Of a stretch of 64,000 nt of DNA, positions 51,710-60,224 are shown in pieces. How positions within the stretch are numbered: the stretch's first letter is position 1; each line of letters opens with the position of its first letter. The notes below the pieces were generated by a model, which made no database searches, was not told the DNA's origin, and worked only from the letters and a program-made list of their open reading frames with translations. The DNA is taken from positions 48,838 to 112,837 of the forward strand of contig NZ_JAGGQQ010000013.1 in assembly GCF_018613195.1 (NCBI RefSeq). The letters run 5' to 3'. Source of the stretch: Bacillus sp. ISL-45. GTDB taxonomy: Bacteria > Bacillota > Bacilli > Bacillales > Cytobacillaceae. The position numbers and the translations under genes were made by a program.

Positions 51710-52342
51710 TTATACCTCGTTCTTATAAAACGATTTCTTCAGCATATCAATATATACTTCTGCTTCTTTAAACGCTTCATCAAAATCCAGAATTCCTTCG
51801 TTCAGTTTTTTTGCCTTTTCAAGTGCCTGGCTGCTGAAGCCTTCAAGCGTCCACATGATAATGTTGATCGCTCGTTGAATGTCTGTGCCTTCACGGAATT
51901 TTGAAAGATCAATATTCTCGAATAATCTGCCATAGCTGGTGTGAATCAGTTCTGTATTGGCATTGGCCAAAGTCTCCTTCACTTCGTCAGAAGCTTCCTG
52001 CGAGGCGGACATCATGAAGTCGAATATCTCTGGATGTCTGGCCATTAACCTGTTCTTGAGGATCATCAGATTCTTGAGCCGCTCAAAGATATCTCGTTCG
52101 CTGAAATCCAATTCACTGAAGAATTCTTCCATTAAAACATCAACAAAGTGATTATGAAGGAACAAGTATAGTTCTTTTTTATTCGAGAAGTAGTGGAATA
52201 GCAAGCCTTTAGAAATCCCTGCTGCTTTTACGATTTCATTTGTGGAAGCATTTTCGTATCCTTTTTGGGCAAACTCCTTTAGAGCAGCGTTCAGGATCCG
52301 CTCCTGCTTCTCTGGATTTAAGCCTAAAAACTTTGAAGACAT
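51710..52342 (-). CDS. TetR/AcrR-family regulator
   Basis: 210 residues. N-terminal helix-turn-helix ASTNEIVKAAGISKGLLFHYFSNKKELYLFL (the signature spans roughly residues 32-60) with a diverse ligand-binding C-terminal half. It probably represses its own promoter and the ABC exporter genes downstream. Two TTGACC-N5-GGTCAA palindromes lie just upstream of its start. The inducer is unknown. Confidence 0.93.
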   Translation of the reverse strand: MSSKFLGLNPEKQERILNAALKEFAQKGYENASTNEIVKAAGISKGLLFHYFSNKKELYLFLHNHFVDVLMEEFFSELDFSERDIFERLKNLMILKNRLMARHPEIFDFMMSASQEASDEVKETLANANTELIHTSYGRLFENIDLSKFREGTDIQRAINIIMWTLEGFSSQALEKAKKLNEGILDFDEAFKEAEVYIDMLKKSFYKNEV

Positions 52343-52363
52343 GTCACCCTCCTTAAAAGCACA

Positions 52364-52380
52364 TTGACCACATCGGTCAA
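52364..52380 (-). promoter_or_regulatory. TetR operator, proximal copy
   Basis: TTGACC-ACATC-GGTCAA, a perfect 6+6 palindrome, 22 bp before the tetR start. An identical-arm copy is 34 bp further upstream. Confidence 0.75.
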
Positions 52381-52397
52381 TTATATTCTACTCCTTA

Positions 52398-52414
52398 TTG
52401 ACCACTTTGGTCAA
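52398..52414 (-). promoter_or_regulatory. TetR operator, distal copy, overlapping the -35
   Basis: TTGACC-ACTTT-GGTCAA. On the minus strand its TTGACC can act as a -35 with TAGAAT 18 bp downstream. Binding there would block RNA polymerase. Confidence 0.75.
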
Positions 52415-52455
52415 CAGCATCAAAAGCAAACATTTCGACATATTTTATCAACCAC

Positions 52456-52486
52456 ATAAAAAGGCCGCCCATAATCGGGCAGCCTT
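52456..52486 (-). terminator. Terminator of the kyn operon
   Basis: On the minus strand GGCTGCCC, loop GATTAT, GGGCGGCC, TTTTTATG. It is just after the kynB stop. Confidence 0.85.
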
Positions 52487-52491
52487 CCAGT

Positions 52492-53118
52492 TTACTTCAG
52501 TTTTCGAACTACCGCCCTCACAGGACTGCCGTCACCCTGTTCCAACGCCAGAGGCAGTGCAGCGAGCTCGTATTCTCCTGGTTCAATTTTATCTAGGACC
52601 AGTCCTTCAAGAATATGAATACCCTGGTTGTTCAATTCATGATGGGCACTCAATTCCTTGCTGTCCAATGGGTCGACCGATGGCAAGTCAAGACCAAGCA
52701 ATTTCACACCATGTCCAGCAAGAAAAGCTGCCAGTTCCGGCTCGATATGTGGAATCGATTCCGGGAATACAGTCTTATCCTGCCACGAGTCGGTCCTGAT
52801 CAACAGACGTTCCACTCCGTTCAGATCCACGCCTTGCAGCTCTTTAATACCGATACTTTCAGGCTTCTCCACATGTATCACAAGAGCAGGTCCAATGTAT
52901 AGGTTGAAATCCAGCTCGATGACTTTCTTTCCATCATTTTCGAAATGAAAAGGCGCATCGATGTGTGTGCCGGTGTGCGTACTCATTGTCACCTGGCCGA
53001 CATTCACGGAGCCGCTTTCTTCCATTCCCCAGCTCACTTCATATTGAAATGGCGTGTCACCCGGCCAAACGGGAATGCTATTATTTAAAACCTGCGAAAT
53101 ATCAATCCAATTTCCCAT
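52492..53118 (-). CDS. kynB: Kynurenine formamidase
   Basis: 208 residues, a metal-dependent cyclase-fold enzyme that hydrolyses N-formylkynurenine to kynurenine. It contains the metal-binding THTGTHIDAPFHF motif, with WIDISQVLNNSIPVWPGDTPF at the start and HGVKLLGLDLPSVD later. It is the last gene of the kyn operon. A MITE copy lies between kynA and the kynB ribosome site (AAGAAGGAAA), so it may be expressed less well than kynU and kynA. Confidence 0.94.
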   Translation of the reverse strand: MGNWIDISQVLNNSIPVWPGDTPFQYEVSWGMEESGSVNVGQVTMSTHTGTHIDAPFHFENDGKKVIELDFNLYIGPALVIHVEKPESIGIKELQGVDLNGVERLLIRTDSWQDKTVFPESIPHIEPELAAFLAGHGVKLLGLDLPSVDPLDSKELSAHHELNNQGIHILEGLVLDKIEPGEYELAALPLALEQGDGSPVRAVVRKLK

Positions 53119-53139
53119 ACTTTTTCCTTCTTTCTTTTA

Positions 53140-53320
53140 GGCTCTGTTCTCAAAAATTTTTGCTATTGACTGCAAAATAGGATTGAATGACACTTTTTCT
53201 TTGCATACTTGACTCTTTATAATGAGAAAAGAGCATGCAAACTTAATACCGACCAGCAAAAAGGCTTTATATACGTTAAAATCGGCTTTAGGATTTTAAC
53301 AACACTTTTCGAAAACAACC
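53140..53320 (+). mobile_element. MITE copy E inserted between kynA and kynB, exact 8-bp target duplication
   Basis: A 181-bp copy with ends GGCTCTGTTC ... GAAAACAACC. It is flanked by TTCTTTTA at 53132-53139 and 53321-53328. The duplication at 53321-53328 contains the kynA stop codon. Removing the element gives a kynA-kynB gap of about 15 bp, with the ribosome site intact. Confidence 0.95.
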
Positions 53321-53325
53321 TTCTT

Positions 53326-54153
53326 TTATAGCTTCGTCCTGAGGCTCCATAGCTCAGGGAAGAATCGATGGTCGACGACCTTTTTCAAGTAGGATACACC
53401 GGCGGAGCCGCCTGTTCCCGTTTTGTGGCCGATGATCCGTTCCACTGTACTCATATGGTTGAAACGCCATAGATGCTGCTGGCTGCCGATATCGACAAGC
53501 TTTTCAGCAAGCTCATACAGGTCCCAATATTGATCGACGTTACGGTACACCGTAAGCCACGCTTCCTCGACACTGGCATTTGGTTCGTACGGAGCAGACC
53601 AATCACGATTTAGGGCCGCATCATCTATAGGCAGGCCGCGCATCGCCATCGCACTGATCGCTGCATCATATATCGACCGTTCATGAAGCGCATCTTCCAT
53701 TTGTTTATACAGTTGCGGATCATGTTTGTAAACAGACAGTACATGTGCGCTTTTTTGGCCAAGAGCAAATTCAATCAATCGGTTCTGGTAGGATTGGAAT
53801 CCTGATGAATGGCCAAGCTTGTCTCGGAACTCCATATATTCAGCCGGAGTCAGCGTCGACAAGACACTCCATGACTGGATCAGCTGCTGCTGGATTCTCG
53901 ACACCCTTGAGAGCATCTTGAAGCTCGGCTCCAGGTCATTTTTACGGATGCAGTCAATCGCCGCGGTCACTTCATGTAAAATCAGCTTCATCCACAGTTC
54001 GCTGGCTTGGTGGATGATGATGAACAGCATTTCATCATGGTGATCCGACAGGCGCTGCTGGCTGGACAAAATTTTATCTAATTGCAAGTAACTTCCATAA
54101 GAAAGCTCTTTTGAAAAATCGGTATGAATTTGATGTTTTTGCTCTTCCTTCAT
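53326..54153 (-). CDS. kynA: Tryptophan 2,3-dioxygenase
   Basis: 275 residues, heme-dependent enzyme that opens the indole ring of tryptophan. Landmarks: the heme-region [39 protein letters not shown] and the C-terminal [34 protein letters not shown] precedes ATG 54153. The end of the gene forms one copy of the MITE target duplication. Confidence 0.96.
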   Translation of the reverse strand: MKEEQKHQIHTDFSKELSYGSYLQLDKILSSQQRLSDHHDEMLFIIIHQASELWMKLILHEVTAAIDCIRKNDLEPSFKMLSRVSRIQQQLIQSWSVLSTLTPAEYMEFRDKLGHSSGFQSYQNRLIEFALGQKSAHVLSVYKHDPQLYKQMEDALHERSIYDAAISAMAMRGLPIDDAALNRDWSAPYEPNASVEEAWLTVYRNVDQYWDLYELAEKLVDIGSQQHLWRFNHMSTVERIIGHKTGTGGSAGVSYLKKVVDHRFFPELWSLRTKL

Positions 54154-54168
54154 TCCCGGACTCCTCCC

Positions 54169-55455
54169 CTACGCCACAACTCCGCGCTCATTGCTGTATT
54201 TCTCGTACAATTTATCATCCATAATTTCCTTTAAAATCTGTACAGCATTCCAGACATCTATATATGAAGTATAAAGAGCTACAGGTGCTAGACGGACGAT
54301 GTTCGGAGCGCGGAAGTCAGGAATGATCCCTTTTTCCTTCAAAGCCTTGCAAATCCTTGCTGCTTCTTTATGCTCGAGGCTGACATGGCCGCCCCGTCTG
54401 TAATCTTCTGTTGGACTGCCGATATTAAAGCCGGCGTCGCCAAGCTCCTGCTCAATCAAGTCCATTAAATATCGGTTGATCTTTAATGATTTTTCACGGA
54501 TGTTCGCGATTCCCGCTTCAGCGAACATTTCCAAAGAGCCCAGCAAAGGGGCAAGACTCAATACATGAGGGGTTCCAATCTGGTACGCCCCCGCATTCTC
54601 AGCAGGTATCAGGATATGCTCCATATCAAACTGTTTGTCTTTTCTCGAACCGAACCAGCCGGCAAGTCCCGGCTTCGCGCCGAAATGCTTTGAATTCACA
54701 TAAAGGCCGGCTACAGCTCCAGGTCCGCCATTCAGATGCTTATAGCTGCACCAGTAAGCAAAGTCGACTCCCCAGTCAGAGAAGGCATGCGGAATCGCGC
54801 CAATGGAATGGCAGCCATCAAAACCAATCATGATTCCACGTTCATGGGCAGCTCTTGTCAACCGCTCCATATCAAGTATTTGCCCGCTGCGGTACAAAAC
54901 AGTCGGCAATACGACAAGCGCAATTTCTTCCGTCATTGCCTCAATGATGTCTTCCTCATCAAGAAACCTTCCATCCCTGCTCTTCACCCTGACCAAATGC
55001 GAATCCGGATCATAGCCATGGATTCGCAGCTGGCTTTGCAGTGCATAGATATCGGAAGGAAAATTCAATTCGTCTGCGAGGATTTTTGTTCTTTTGCCTT
55101 CCGGCTTGTAAAAGGTAGCGACCAGCTGATGCAGGTTGACGGTTGTGGATCCGCTTACAATAACCTCCTCAGGGGAAGCACCAACAAGCGGAGCAGTCAA
55201 TCCTCCTAGTTTTTCAGATAAATAGAACCAAGGATGCCTGCCATCCATCCAGCCATCGATGCCAAGCTCGCGCCAGTCAGCCAATGATTCAAGCAATGTC
55301 TGTTCAGCCCTCTTTGAAAGAAGACCAAGCGAGTTTCCATCAAGATAAATACAATCAGGTTTCAAGTAAAATTCATCCCGGTAACGGGCCAGCATATCTT
55401 CCCGGTCAAGCTGTGCGGCAAATTCCGCATCAGGTTCAAAAGAATAAGGCTTCAT
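54169..55455 (-). CDS. kynU: Kynureninase
   Basis: 428 residues, PLP-dependent enzyme that splits kynurenine into anthranilate and alanine. Landmarks include [16 protein letters not shown] near the N terminus, the substrate segment [10 protein letters not shown], and the PLP-lysine motif [20 protein letters not shown] chose the third ATG of ATGATGATG (55455) because it lies 8 bases after GGGAG; the 22 codons before it have no separate site. First gene of kynU-kynA-kynB. Confidence 0.95.
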   Translation of the reverse strand: MKPYSFEPDAEFAAQLDREDMLARYRDEFYLKPDCIYLDGNSLGLLSKRAEQTLLESLADWRELGIDGWMDGRHPWFYLSEKLGGLTAPLVGASPEEVIVSGSTTVNLHQLVATFYKPEGKRTKILADELNFPSDIYALQSQLRIHGYDPDSHLVRVKSRDGRFLDEEDIIEAMTEEIALVVLPTVLYRSGQILDMERLTRAAHERGIMIGFDGCHSIGAIPHAFSDWGVDFAYWCSYKHLNGGPGAVAGLYVNSKHFGAKPGLAGWFGSRKDKQFDMEHILIPAENAGAYQIGTPHVLSLAPLLGSLEMFAEAGIANIREKSLKINRYLMDLIEQELGDAGFNIGSPTEDYRRGGHVSLEHKEAARICKALKEKGIIPDFRAPNIVRLAPVALYTSYIDVWNAVQILKEIMDDKLYEKYSNERGVVA

Positions 55456-55575
55456 CATCATCTCTCCCATCCCATTTGCAACTAGAGAAATCGTAACAAG
55501 AACAGAAGGAAGCGTCAACAAAAGGTCTGATAATTCTAAGAAATGCGGAAGCGCCTTGGTCAGTTGTTTTATTTA

Positions 55576-55746
55576 GGCTCTTTTCTCAAACTTTGTTGCT
55601 ATTGACTGCAAAATAGGATTGAATGCCCAATTTTTCTTCGCAAAGTTGACTCTTTTGTGAGAAAAGAGCATGCAAACTTTATACCTCCCTGCAAAATGCC
55701 CTTATATTACGTTAAAATCTGCTTTAGAATTTTATCGAAAACAGCC
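55576..55746 (+). mobile_element. MITE copy F, target duplication with one mismatch
   Basis: A 171-bp copy with ends GGCTCTTTTC ... GAAAACAGCC; a dozen bases are missing near the right end (the ACAACAATCTTT segment). It is flanked by TTTATTTA at 55568-55575 and TTTAGTTA at 55747-55754. It lies between the kyn operon 5' region and the terminator of the gene to the right. Confidence 0.93.
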
Positions 55747-55762
55747 TTTAGTTAAAAAGGAA

Positions 55763-55791
55763 AAACAGCCTCCATTGAAGGCTGTTTAAGC
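55763..55791 (-). terminator. Terminator of the membrane protein gene
   Basis: On the minus strand AAACAGCCT, loop, AGGCTGTTT, then TTCCTTTTT; it overlaps the stop codon. Confidence 0.8.
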
Positions 55792-56781
55792 AAAACGATA
55801 ATAGATCAGCACAAAGGTCGACAGAACGAAAATGAAGTTCAAAAATATAAACACGAACTGGTCGACTCTTGTCTTGTGCAGCTTGATTGGCGGGTTATAG
55901 AAGGAAACGCCTTCGATGATGAAGATGATCAGAACGATATGAATCATGAAATGGCCGATCACTTCTGTAAAACCGAATAACATGGTCGTTAAAATAAAAA
56001 TGGTAGTGACAACGAAACCTAGCACCCGGTTCAGGATACCAACTACCAGCAAGTAGCCGACAACAAATTCAACAAAAGCCGCCATCACGATGAAGGCTGC
56101 TGGTTCAAAGCCGAAAGTGGGCACCTGGTGGTTTGCGACGATATCAAGCGACATCGTAGGGTATACCCATTTTTCAACAGCCACCCAGCATAGGGAAAGC
56201 CCTGTCCCCAAATACAAAAACGGGAAGCCAACCTTCTCCAGCTTCGTTTTGCCAACAAGCAGCACGCCGATGATTGCAACATAAAAACCGTAATCAAGCA
56301 TATAGAAAATTCCGTGCTTCACAGTCACCATAATGAATAATATCAGTAATATGGCCGCCCCTATTTTTGTCGCGATATGATGCGGCACAAGAAGCAGGGC
56401 AATCGTAACCCACGCTAAAATCGTCATCAAGGTGCTGTCCAAGTGGAACTCCGGTGCAAATAAGGTACCGTTTGTAACCTGGATGATCAATGCCAGGGCT
56501 GTTCCGTATTTTAATAAGTATCTGGAATATTTACGGAAGCTTGAAAGGAAATCATCCCACTTTTTAATTAGCGGCCATTGTGCCATTTTTGGGATGATTA
56601 ACGTCAGTGACGCGAGAACCACAGCCGCCAGTAGCGCTAACCCCATAAATAACGGCGATAAAATGTTTTCAATACTTTCTTTCCTAGGCGCCACTTCGGT
56701 AAACCATTTCACATGGGCATTTGTATAAAAGGGTGTCAGAATAAGTCCGATTATAATAATGATTTGTAATAGTTTTTTCAA
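55786..56781 (-). CDS. Polytopic membrane protein, DoxX-like, unknown function
   Basis: 331 residues with about 9-10 hydrophobic helices. The TTG start at 56781 is six bases after AGGAGG; the upstream in-frame codons lack a site. The N terminus has a signal-like helix then NAHVKWFTEV. The rest has several aromatic- and His-containing helices (VPHHIATKIGAAILL, FGFTEVIGHFMIHIVLI), vaguely like DoxX-type proteins. I do not recognise a specific family. Isolated, with its own terminator. Confidence 0.72.
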   Translation of the reverse strand: MKKLLQIIIIIGLILTPFYTNAHVKWFTEVAPRKESIENILSPLFMGLALLAAVVLASLTLIIPKMAQWPLIKKWDDFLSSFRKYSRYLLKYGTALALIIQVTNGTLFAPEFHLDSTLMTILAWVTIALLLVPHHIATKIGAAILLILFIMVTVKHGIFYMLDYGFYVAIIGVLLVGKTKLEKVGFPFLYLGTGLSLCWVAVEKWVYPTMSLDIVANHQVPTFGFEPAAFIVMAAFVEFVVGYLLVVGILNRVLGFVVTTIFILTTMLFGFTEVIGHFMIHIVLIIFIIEGVSFYNPPIKLHKTRVDQFVFIFLNFIFVLSTFVLIYYRFA

Positions 56782-57003
56782 GATAAGACCTCCTGGTAAT
56801 ATAAACACTACTGAGATAGTAATAATACAACTAATCCATAAGAATTTAACATAAGAGTTATGAACATTATGCGAAACATTTCACAAATAATGAAGCTGGA
56901 TAGTTTTACATACAAAGTTTGCCCTGCCTCCAAGCTAGTATGCTTTTTCAATCAAGTATTAATGGGTATATTGGTGATAAGGAATAAAGGATGGTGAAAA
57001 ACC

Positions 57004-58131
57004 TTGGGACGATTGTTTTCACTTTTAATTTTAGGGGCCCTGCTTTATTTTGCATGGCCATTTTTGACGAATGAAAAAGATATTCAAAATTTAAATAATG
57101 AAATAAATAAATTAAAAGAAAACCCCGAACTCAGCAAAGCATTGGAAACAGTCAACAGCGGGATCAATCAGTTGTTATGGAAACTTGATGAGAAGAAGGA
57201 AGAATTGACACAGGATGAACAAAACCTTTTGCCGAAAGTGGCTAAACCGGAGCTGGAGACCCCTTCCGAGAGAACCTTTACGATTCATAATATCGGAATT
57301 GGCGATGCGAAGGATGAAGTTGAAAAACAGCTTGGCAGCCCAAAACGAGTTTCCGTGAACGAGTATGGAACTGAGTGGCATGCCTATCATGAAAATTTCC
57401 AGAACTTCATCATGGTTTCCTACAGCAAAGATGGGATCGCAAATGCTTTGTATACAAACCAGGATTTGATCGCTGCCAAAAATGGCCTCAAGTATGGTAA
57501 CCCTAAGGAAACAGTGCGTCAGACGCTTGGTGAACCACTTGGCGAGATCAGGAAAGGGCTTGTTTATTACCAATTCCAAAAGGACCAGGATTATGATGTC
57601 TATCATTTGGACGACAGCTATGTGACGGTATTTTATGATAAACATAGAAATAATAGTGTCAGTGCAATCCAGATTGTCAGCGAGAAGCTGGAACAAAGCA
57701 AGGCAGGCTTTTATACCGAAGCGAGTGAGGCATTGAAGGAAGGTTTTGAATATCAGCTGTTTGACCTGACCAATGCTTCGAGGGTGGTTCACGGTTTGGG
57801 GCTTCTTAACTGGGATGATCCGGTCAGGGTAACTGCCCGCAAGCACAGTGCTGATATGGCGGAAAACTCGTATTTCAGCCATACAAACCCAGAAGGACAA
57901 TCACCTTTTGACAGGATGGAAGAGGATGATATTGCGTTTTCTGTCGCCGGAGAGAATCTCGCATATGGACAATTCAGCAGCATTTTCGCCCACGAAGGAT
58001 TGATGAACTCGCTCGGACACCGCGAAAATATCCTGAAGTCGGACTTCAAACTGCTCGGTGTTGGTGTCGCTTTCGGACCGAAGCATGAGCCTTATTTTAC
58101 CGAGAACTTTTATTCGAAGAGGAAGTTTTAA
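57004..58131 (+). CDS. CAP/SCP domain protein with CAP-associated N-terminal domain
   Basis: 375 residues from TTG 57004 (weak GGATGGTGAA site). A hydrophobic signal anchor or signal peptide (about 3-19) comes first, then a charged coiled-coil-like stretch (about 25-70). The CAP-associated domain (about 95-230; NIGIGDAKDEVEKQLGSPKRV) follows, then a CAP domain (about 250-375) with LLNWDDPVRVTARKHSADMAEN, YFSHTNPEGQSPFDRM, GENLAYG and SLGHRENIL. B. subtilis YlbC has the same layout. Such proteins act outside the cell or in the wall; no enzymatic role is certain. Confidence 0.9.
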   Translation: MGRLFSLLILGALLYFAWPFLTNEKDIQNLNNEINKLKENPELSKALETVNSGINQLLWKLDEKKEELTQDEQNLLPKVAKPELETPSERTFTIHNIGIGDAKDEVEKQLGSPKRVSVNEYGTEWHAYHENFQNFIMVSYSKDGIANALYTNQDLIAAKNGLKYGNPKETVRQTLGEPLGEIRKGLVYYQFQKDQDYDVYHLDDSYVTVFYDKHRNNSVSAIQIVSEKLEQSKAGFYTEASEALKEGFEYQLFDLTNASRVVHGLGLLNWDDPVRVTARKHSADMAENSYFSHTNPEGQSPFDRMEEDDIAFSVAGENLAYGQFSSIFAHEGLMNSLGHRENILKSDFKLLGVGVAFGPKHEPYFTENFYSKRKF

Positions 58132-58162
58132 ACCGAGTCTTAGTGGCTCGGTTTTTTTATAG
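58131..58162 (+). terminator. Terminator of CAP gene
   Basis: AAACCGAG, loop TCTTAGTGG, CTCGGTTTTTTT. It starts at the stop codon. Confidence 0.85.
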
Positions 58163-58190
58163 CTGGAAAAAATCGCGGGTAATTTCCAGT

Positions 58191-58362
58191 TCGCTATAAA
58201 AAGTTGAAACTCGCTATAAAAATTAAAAAGGTCGCTATAAAATTAAAAAAGTCGCTATAAAAAGTCGAAACTCGCTATAAAAAAGAAAAGTCGCTATAAA
58301 AAAATTGATAGTGGCATAAAAATAATTACTTTTTCCCTTTAAAATCAGAAAATCGCTATACA
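58191..58362. repeat. Short satellite array, TCGCTATAAA units at ~20-bp period
   Basis: TCGCTATAAA occurs at 58191, 58211, 58232, 58252, 58272 and 58291, then degenerate GTGGCATAAA at 58311 and TCGCTATACA at 58353. Bases between cores are A-rich and vary. There are no open reading frames of interest. Confidence 0.9.
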
Positions 58363-58508
58363 AAAGAGAGATTCCACAATTTAAAACCACTATTTTCTCT
58401 ACATAATTAAGATTTTTCCTATAAAATCGGCTCCCCCCTTGTTAACAGCATGATTTTTTCATTGAAATGCCACTAATATCATGCCTTTTTCTTCCTGAAA
58501 AAAATTAT

Positions 58509-58599
58509 ATTGGCGATTTTCACAACTTTATTGGCGACTTCCTCATTTTATTGGCGAAAACCAATGACTTATTGGCGAAAATCAAATTATATTGGCGAA
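58509..58599. repeat. Second short satellite array, ATTGGCGA units at ~20-bp period
   Basis: ATTGGCGA at 58509, 58530, 58550, 58571 and 58591 (period 20-21). Reverse-complemented it reads TCGCCAAT, related to TCGCTAT of the preceding array, so the two arrays look like roughly opposite-facing versions of one theme in the same intergenic gap. Confidence 0.88.
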
Positions 58600-58679
58600 T
58601 TGGTAATTCCACGCCTTTTTTCCAGTTCGGAGATTAATAAACCATGACTGCCTTCATCGTCTAATCCCATAATTAACAA

Positions 58680-58716
58680 AAAACCGCTCAATCGTCATCA
58701 GACGATCAAGCGGTTT
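58680..58716 (-). terminator. Terminator of protease gene
   Basis: On the minus strand AAAACCGCTTGATCGTC, loop TGAT, GACGATTGAGCGGTTTTTT. A long stem directly after the protease stop. Confidence 0.88.
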
Positions 58717-58722
58717 TCCAAA

Positions 58723-59964
58723 CTATTTCACGCGAGGGAACCCGAAGCCTGATGCATAGTCATCACCAGATGCTGCTCCTGATCCGCCAAGGATATCGTT
58801 CGCTTTTGCGCGGTTTTGAAGTTCCGAACGAAGTTGTGTATGGCTCATGCTTGGATTTTCAGCCCAAATCTTTGCTGCAAGTCCGGATACATGCGGAGTC
58901 GCCATTGATGTTCCGCTGATTGTGTTATAAGAACCGTCAAACCATGTTGATTCGATCGCTCTTCCTGGTGCGGATAGTTCCACATCTAGCTCACCGATCA
59001 CATAGTCACCGTCAGTCAGCGGGTTACCGCGGGATGAGAAGTCTGCGACACGGTATGTACCGTTTTGCTGAACATCCTCTAAAGCGGCAACAGCTACTGC
59101 ATTTGTTAAGGCACCTGGATAACCAATTGTATTGGCAGTCGGTCCGCTGTTACCAGCCGCTGCAACCACGAGGACACCTTTTCCGTATGCATAGTCAACT
59201 GCATCGGCAATCAATGTGCTCTTGCTGCTGGATCCTAGTGACATTGAAATGACGACTTTCGAGCCTGTGCGAACTGCTTCATCTGCAGCATGCTGGATTG
59301 CACCTGCGATGTCATCGGAATAGCCTGAGCCCTGGTCATTCAGAACCTTGTAAGCCCAAAGATCTGCTTCAGGTGCTACCCCATAAATTCCCTGGCCAGA
59401 TCCTCCGTGTGCCAGTACAGTACCTGCAACATGAGTTCCGTGACCATTTTTATCTGAACAAGATCCATTTACTAATGGCGACCTGCGGTTAGTAAAATCC
59501 TTACATTGTTCATCGCTGCCGGCTAAGTCTGTATGGGCTACATTGACGCCGGTATCGAGAACCGCTACTTTGACGCCACTACCACCAGAAGTGGCCTGAA
59601 TATTGTTATCATTATAGATTGCTTCCATTCCCCATGGAGTTTGATCAGTTGGTGCTGCCTGGGCGCTAGAACCTGGCTTGGCTTCCAGCTGTACCTGGGA
59701 AACTGTTTCTACTTGCAGATTCTTATTTTTTAATAGTGCCTGGTATTGCTTGGCATTGACTGTTGTTGTAAAACCTTTCGTTCCGAAATCCCATCTCTTG
59801 CCGTACTGATCTTTTGCCTTAGCCTTTTCAGCTGCAGGACCCTGGACCAAAACCCGGTATGTATCCTGTGCCTCTGGTGCCTGGCCAAATGCCCCAGCCG
59901 TGAACATCGATAAACCCATTGTCATGCTTAGTAGCGCTGCTCCTAGTGCTTTTCTTTTTTTCAT
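58723..59964 (-). CDS. Secreted subtilisin-like serine protease (S8)
   Basis: 413 residues. Signal peptide (about 1-27, ending near AGAFGQA), an inhibitor-type propeptide (about 34-95, YRVLVQGPAAEKAK...) and a peptidase S8 domain. The triad is Asp137 in VAVLDTGVN, His175 in NGHGTHVAG and Ser353 in ISGTSMATP; oxyanion Asn lies in AAAGNSGPTA. Cys154 and Cys169 could form a disulfide. No C-terminal extra domain. GAGGAGTGG precedes ATG 59964; six upstream codons are not used. Probably secreted for protein scavenging. Confidence 0.94.
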   Translation of the reverse strand: MKKRKALGAALLSMTMGLSMFTAGAFGQAPEAQDTYRVLVQGPAAEKAKAKDQYGKRWDFGTKGFTTTVNAKQYQALLKNKNLQVETVSQVQLEAKPGSSAQAAPTDQTPWGMEAIYNDNNIQATSGGSGVKVAVLDTGVNVAHTDLAGSDEQCKDFTNRRSPLVNGSCSDKNGHGTHVAGTVLAHGGSGQGIYGVAPEADLWAYKVLNDQGSGYSDDIAGAIQHAADEAVRTGSKVVISMSLGSSSKSTLIADAVDYAYGKGVLVVAAAGNSGPTANTIGYPGALTNAVAVAALEDVQQNGTYRVADFSSRGNPLTDGDYVIGELDVELSAPGRAIESTWFDGSYNTISGTSMATPHVSGLAAKIWAENPSMSHTQLRSELQNRAKANDILGGSGAASGDDYASGFGFPRVK

Positions 59965-60150
59965 CCAACCACTCCTCTGCATTTTGATGGTGCTGCTGGT
60001 TTTACAACTCTATTATATTTAAAATTTTCTGACATTAACAATATGCTAATTTGTTCATTTTTAAGTCTTTAGAATCAGGTAATTTTGCACGTTTAGATAA
60101 AAGTCACATGCTTATCTGACTATTTTTGAATTTTCCCAATATCGAAAGCA
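59965..60150. other. Intergenic upstream of protease, no gene
   Basis: AT-rich region with the protease promoter, not resolved. No coding sequence is seen. Confidence 0.4.
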
Positions 60151-60151
60151 C

Positions 60152-60187
60152 TAAAAAGAGTGACCATTTTTTTACAGGTCACTCTTG
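60152..60187 (-). terminator. Terminator of ZIP transporter gene
   Basis: On the minus strand AAGAGTGACC, loop TGTAAAAAAAT, GGTCACTCTT, TTTAG. A ten-pair stem. Confidence 0.85.
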
Positions 60188-60224
60188 TCGTTTGGAAAAT
60201 AATAGGATATCCAGCACTTGTTTT

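Noticed and set aside
51314..51904. Long open frame with LFTVGP-like repeats
   Set aside because: It is a translation of the 21-bp satellite array plus the antisense of the ABC gene; no start site.
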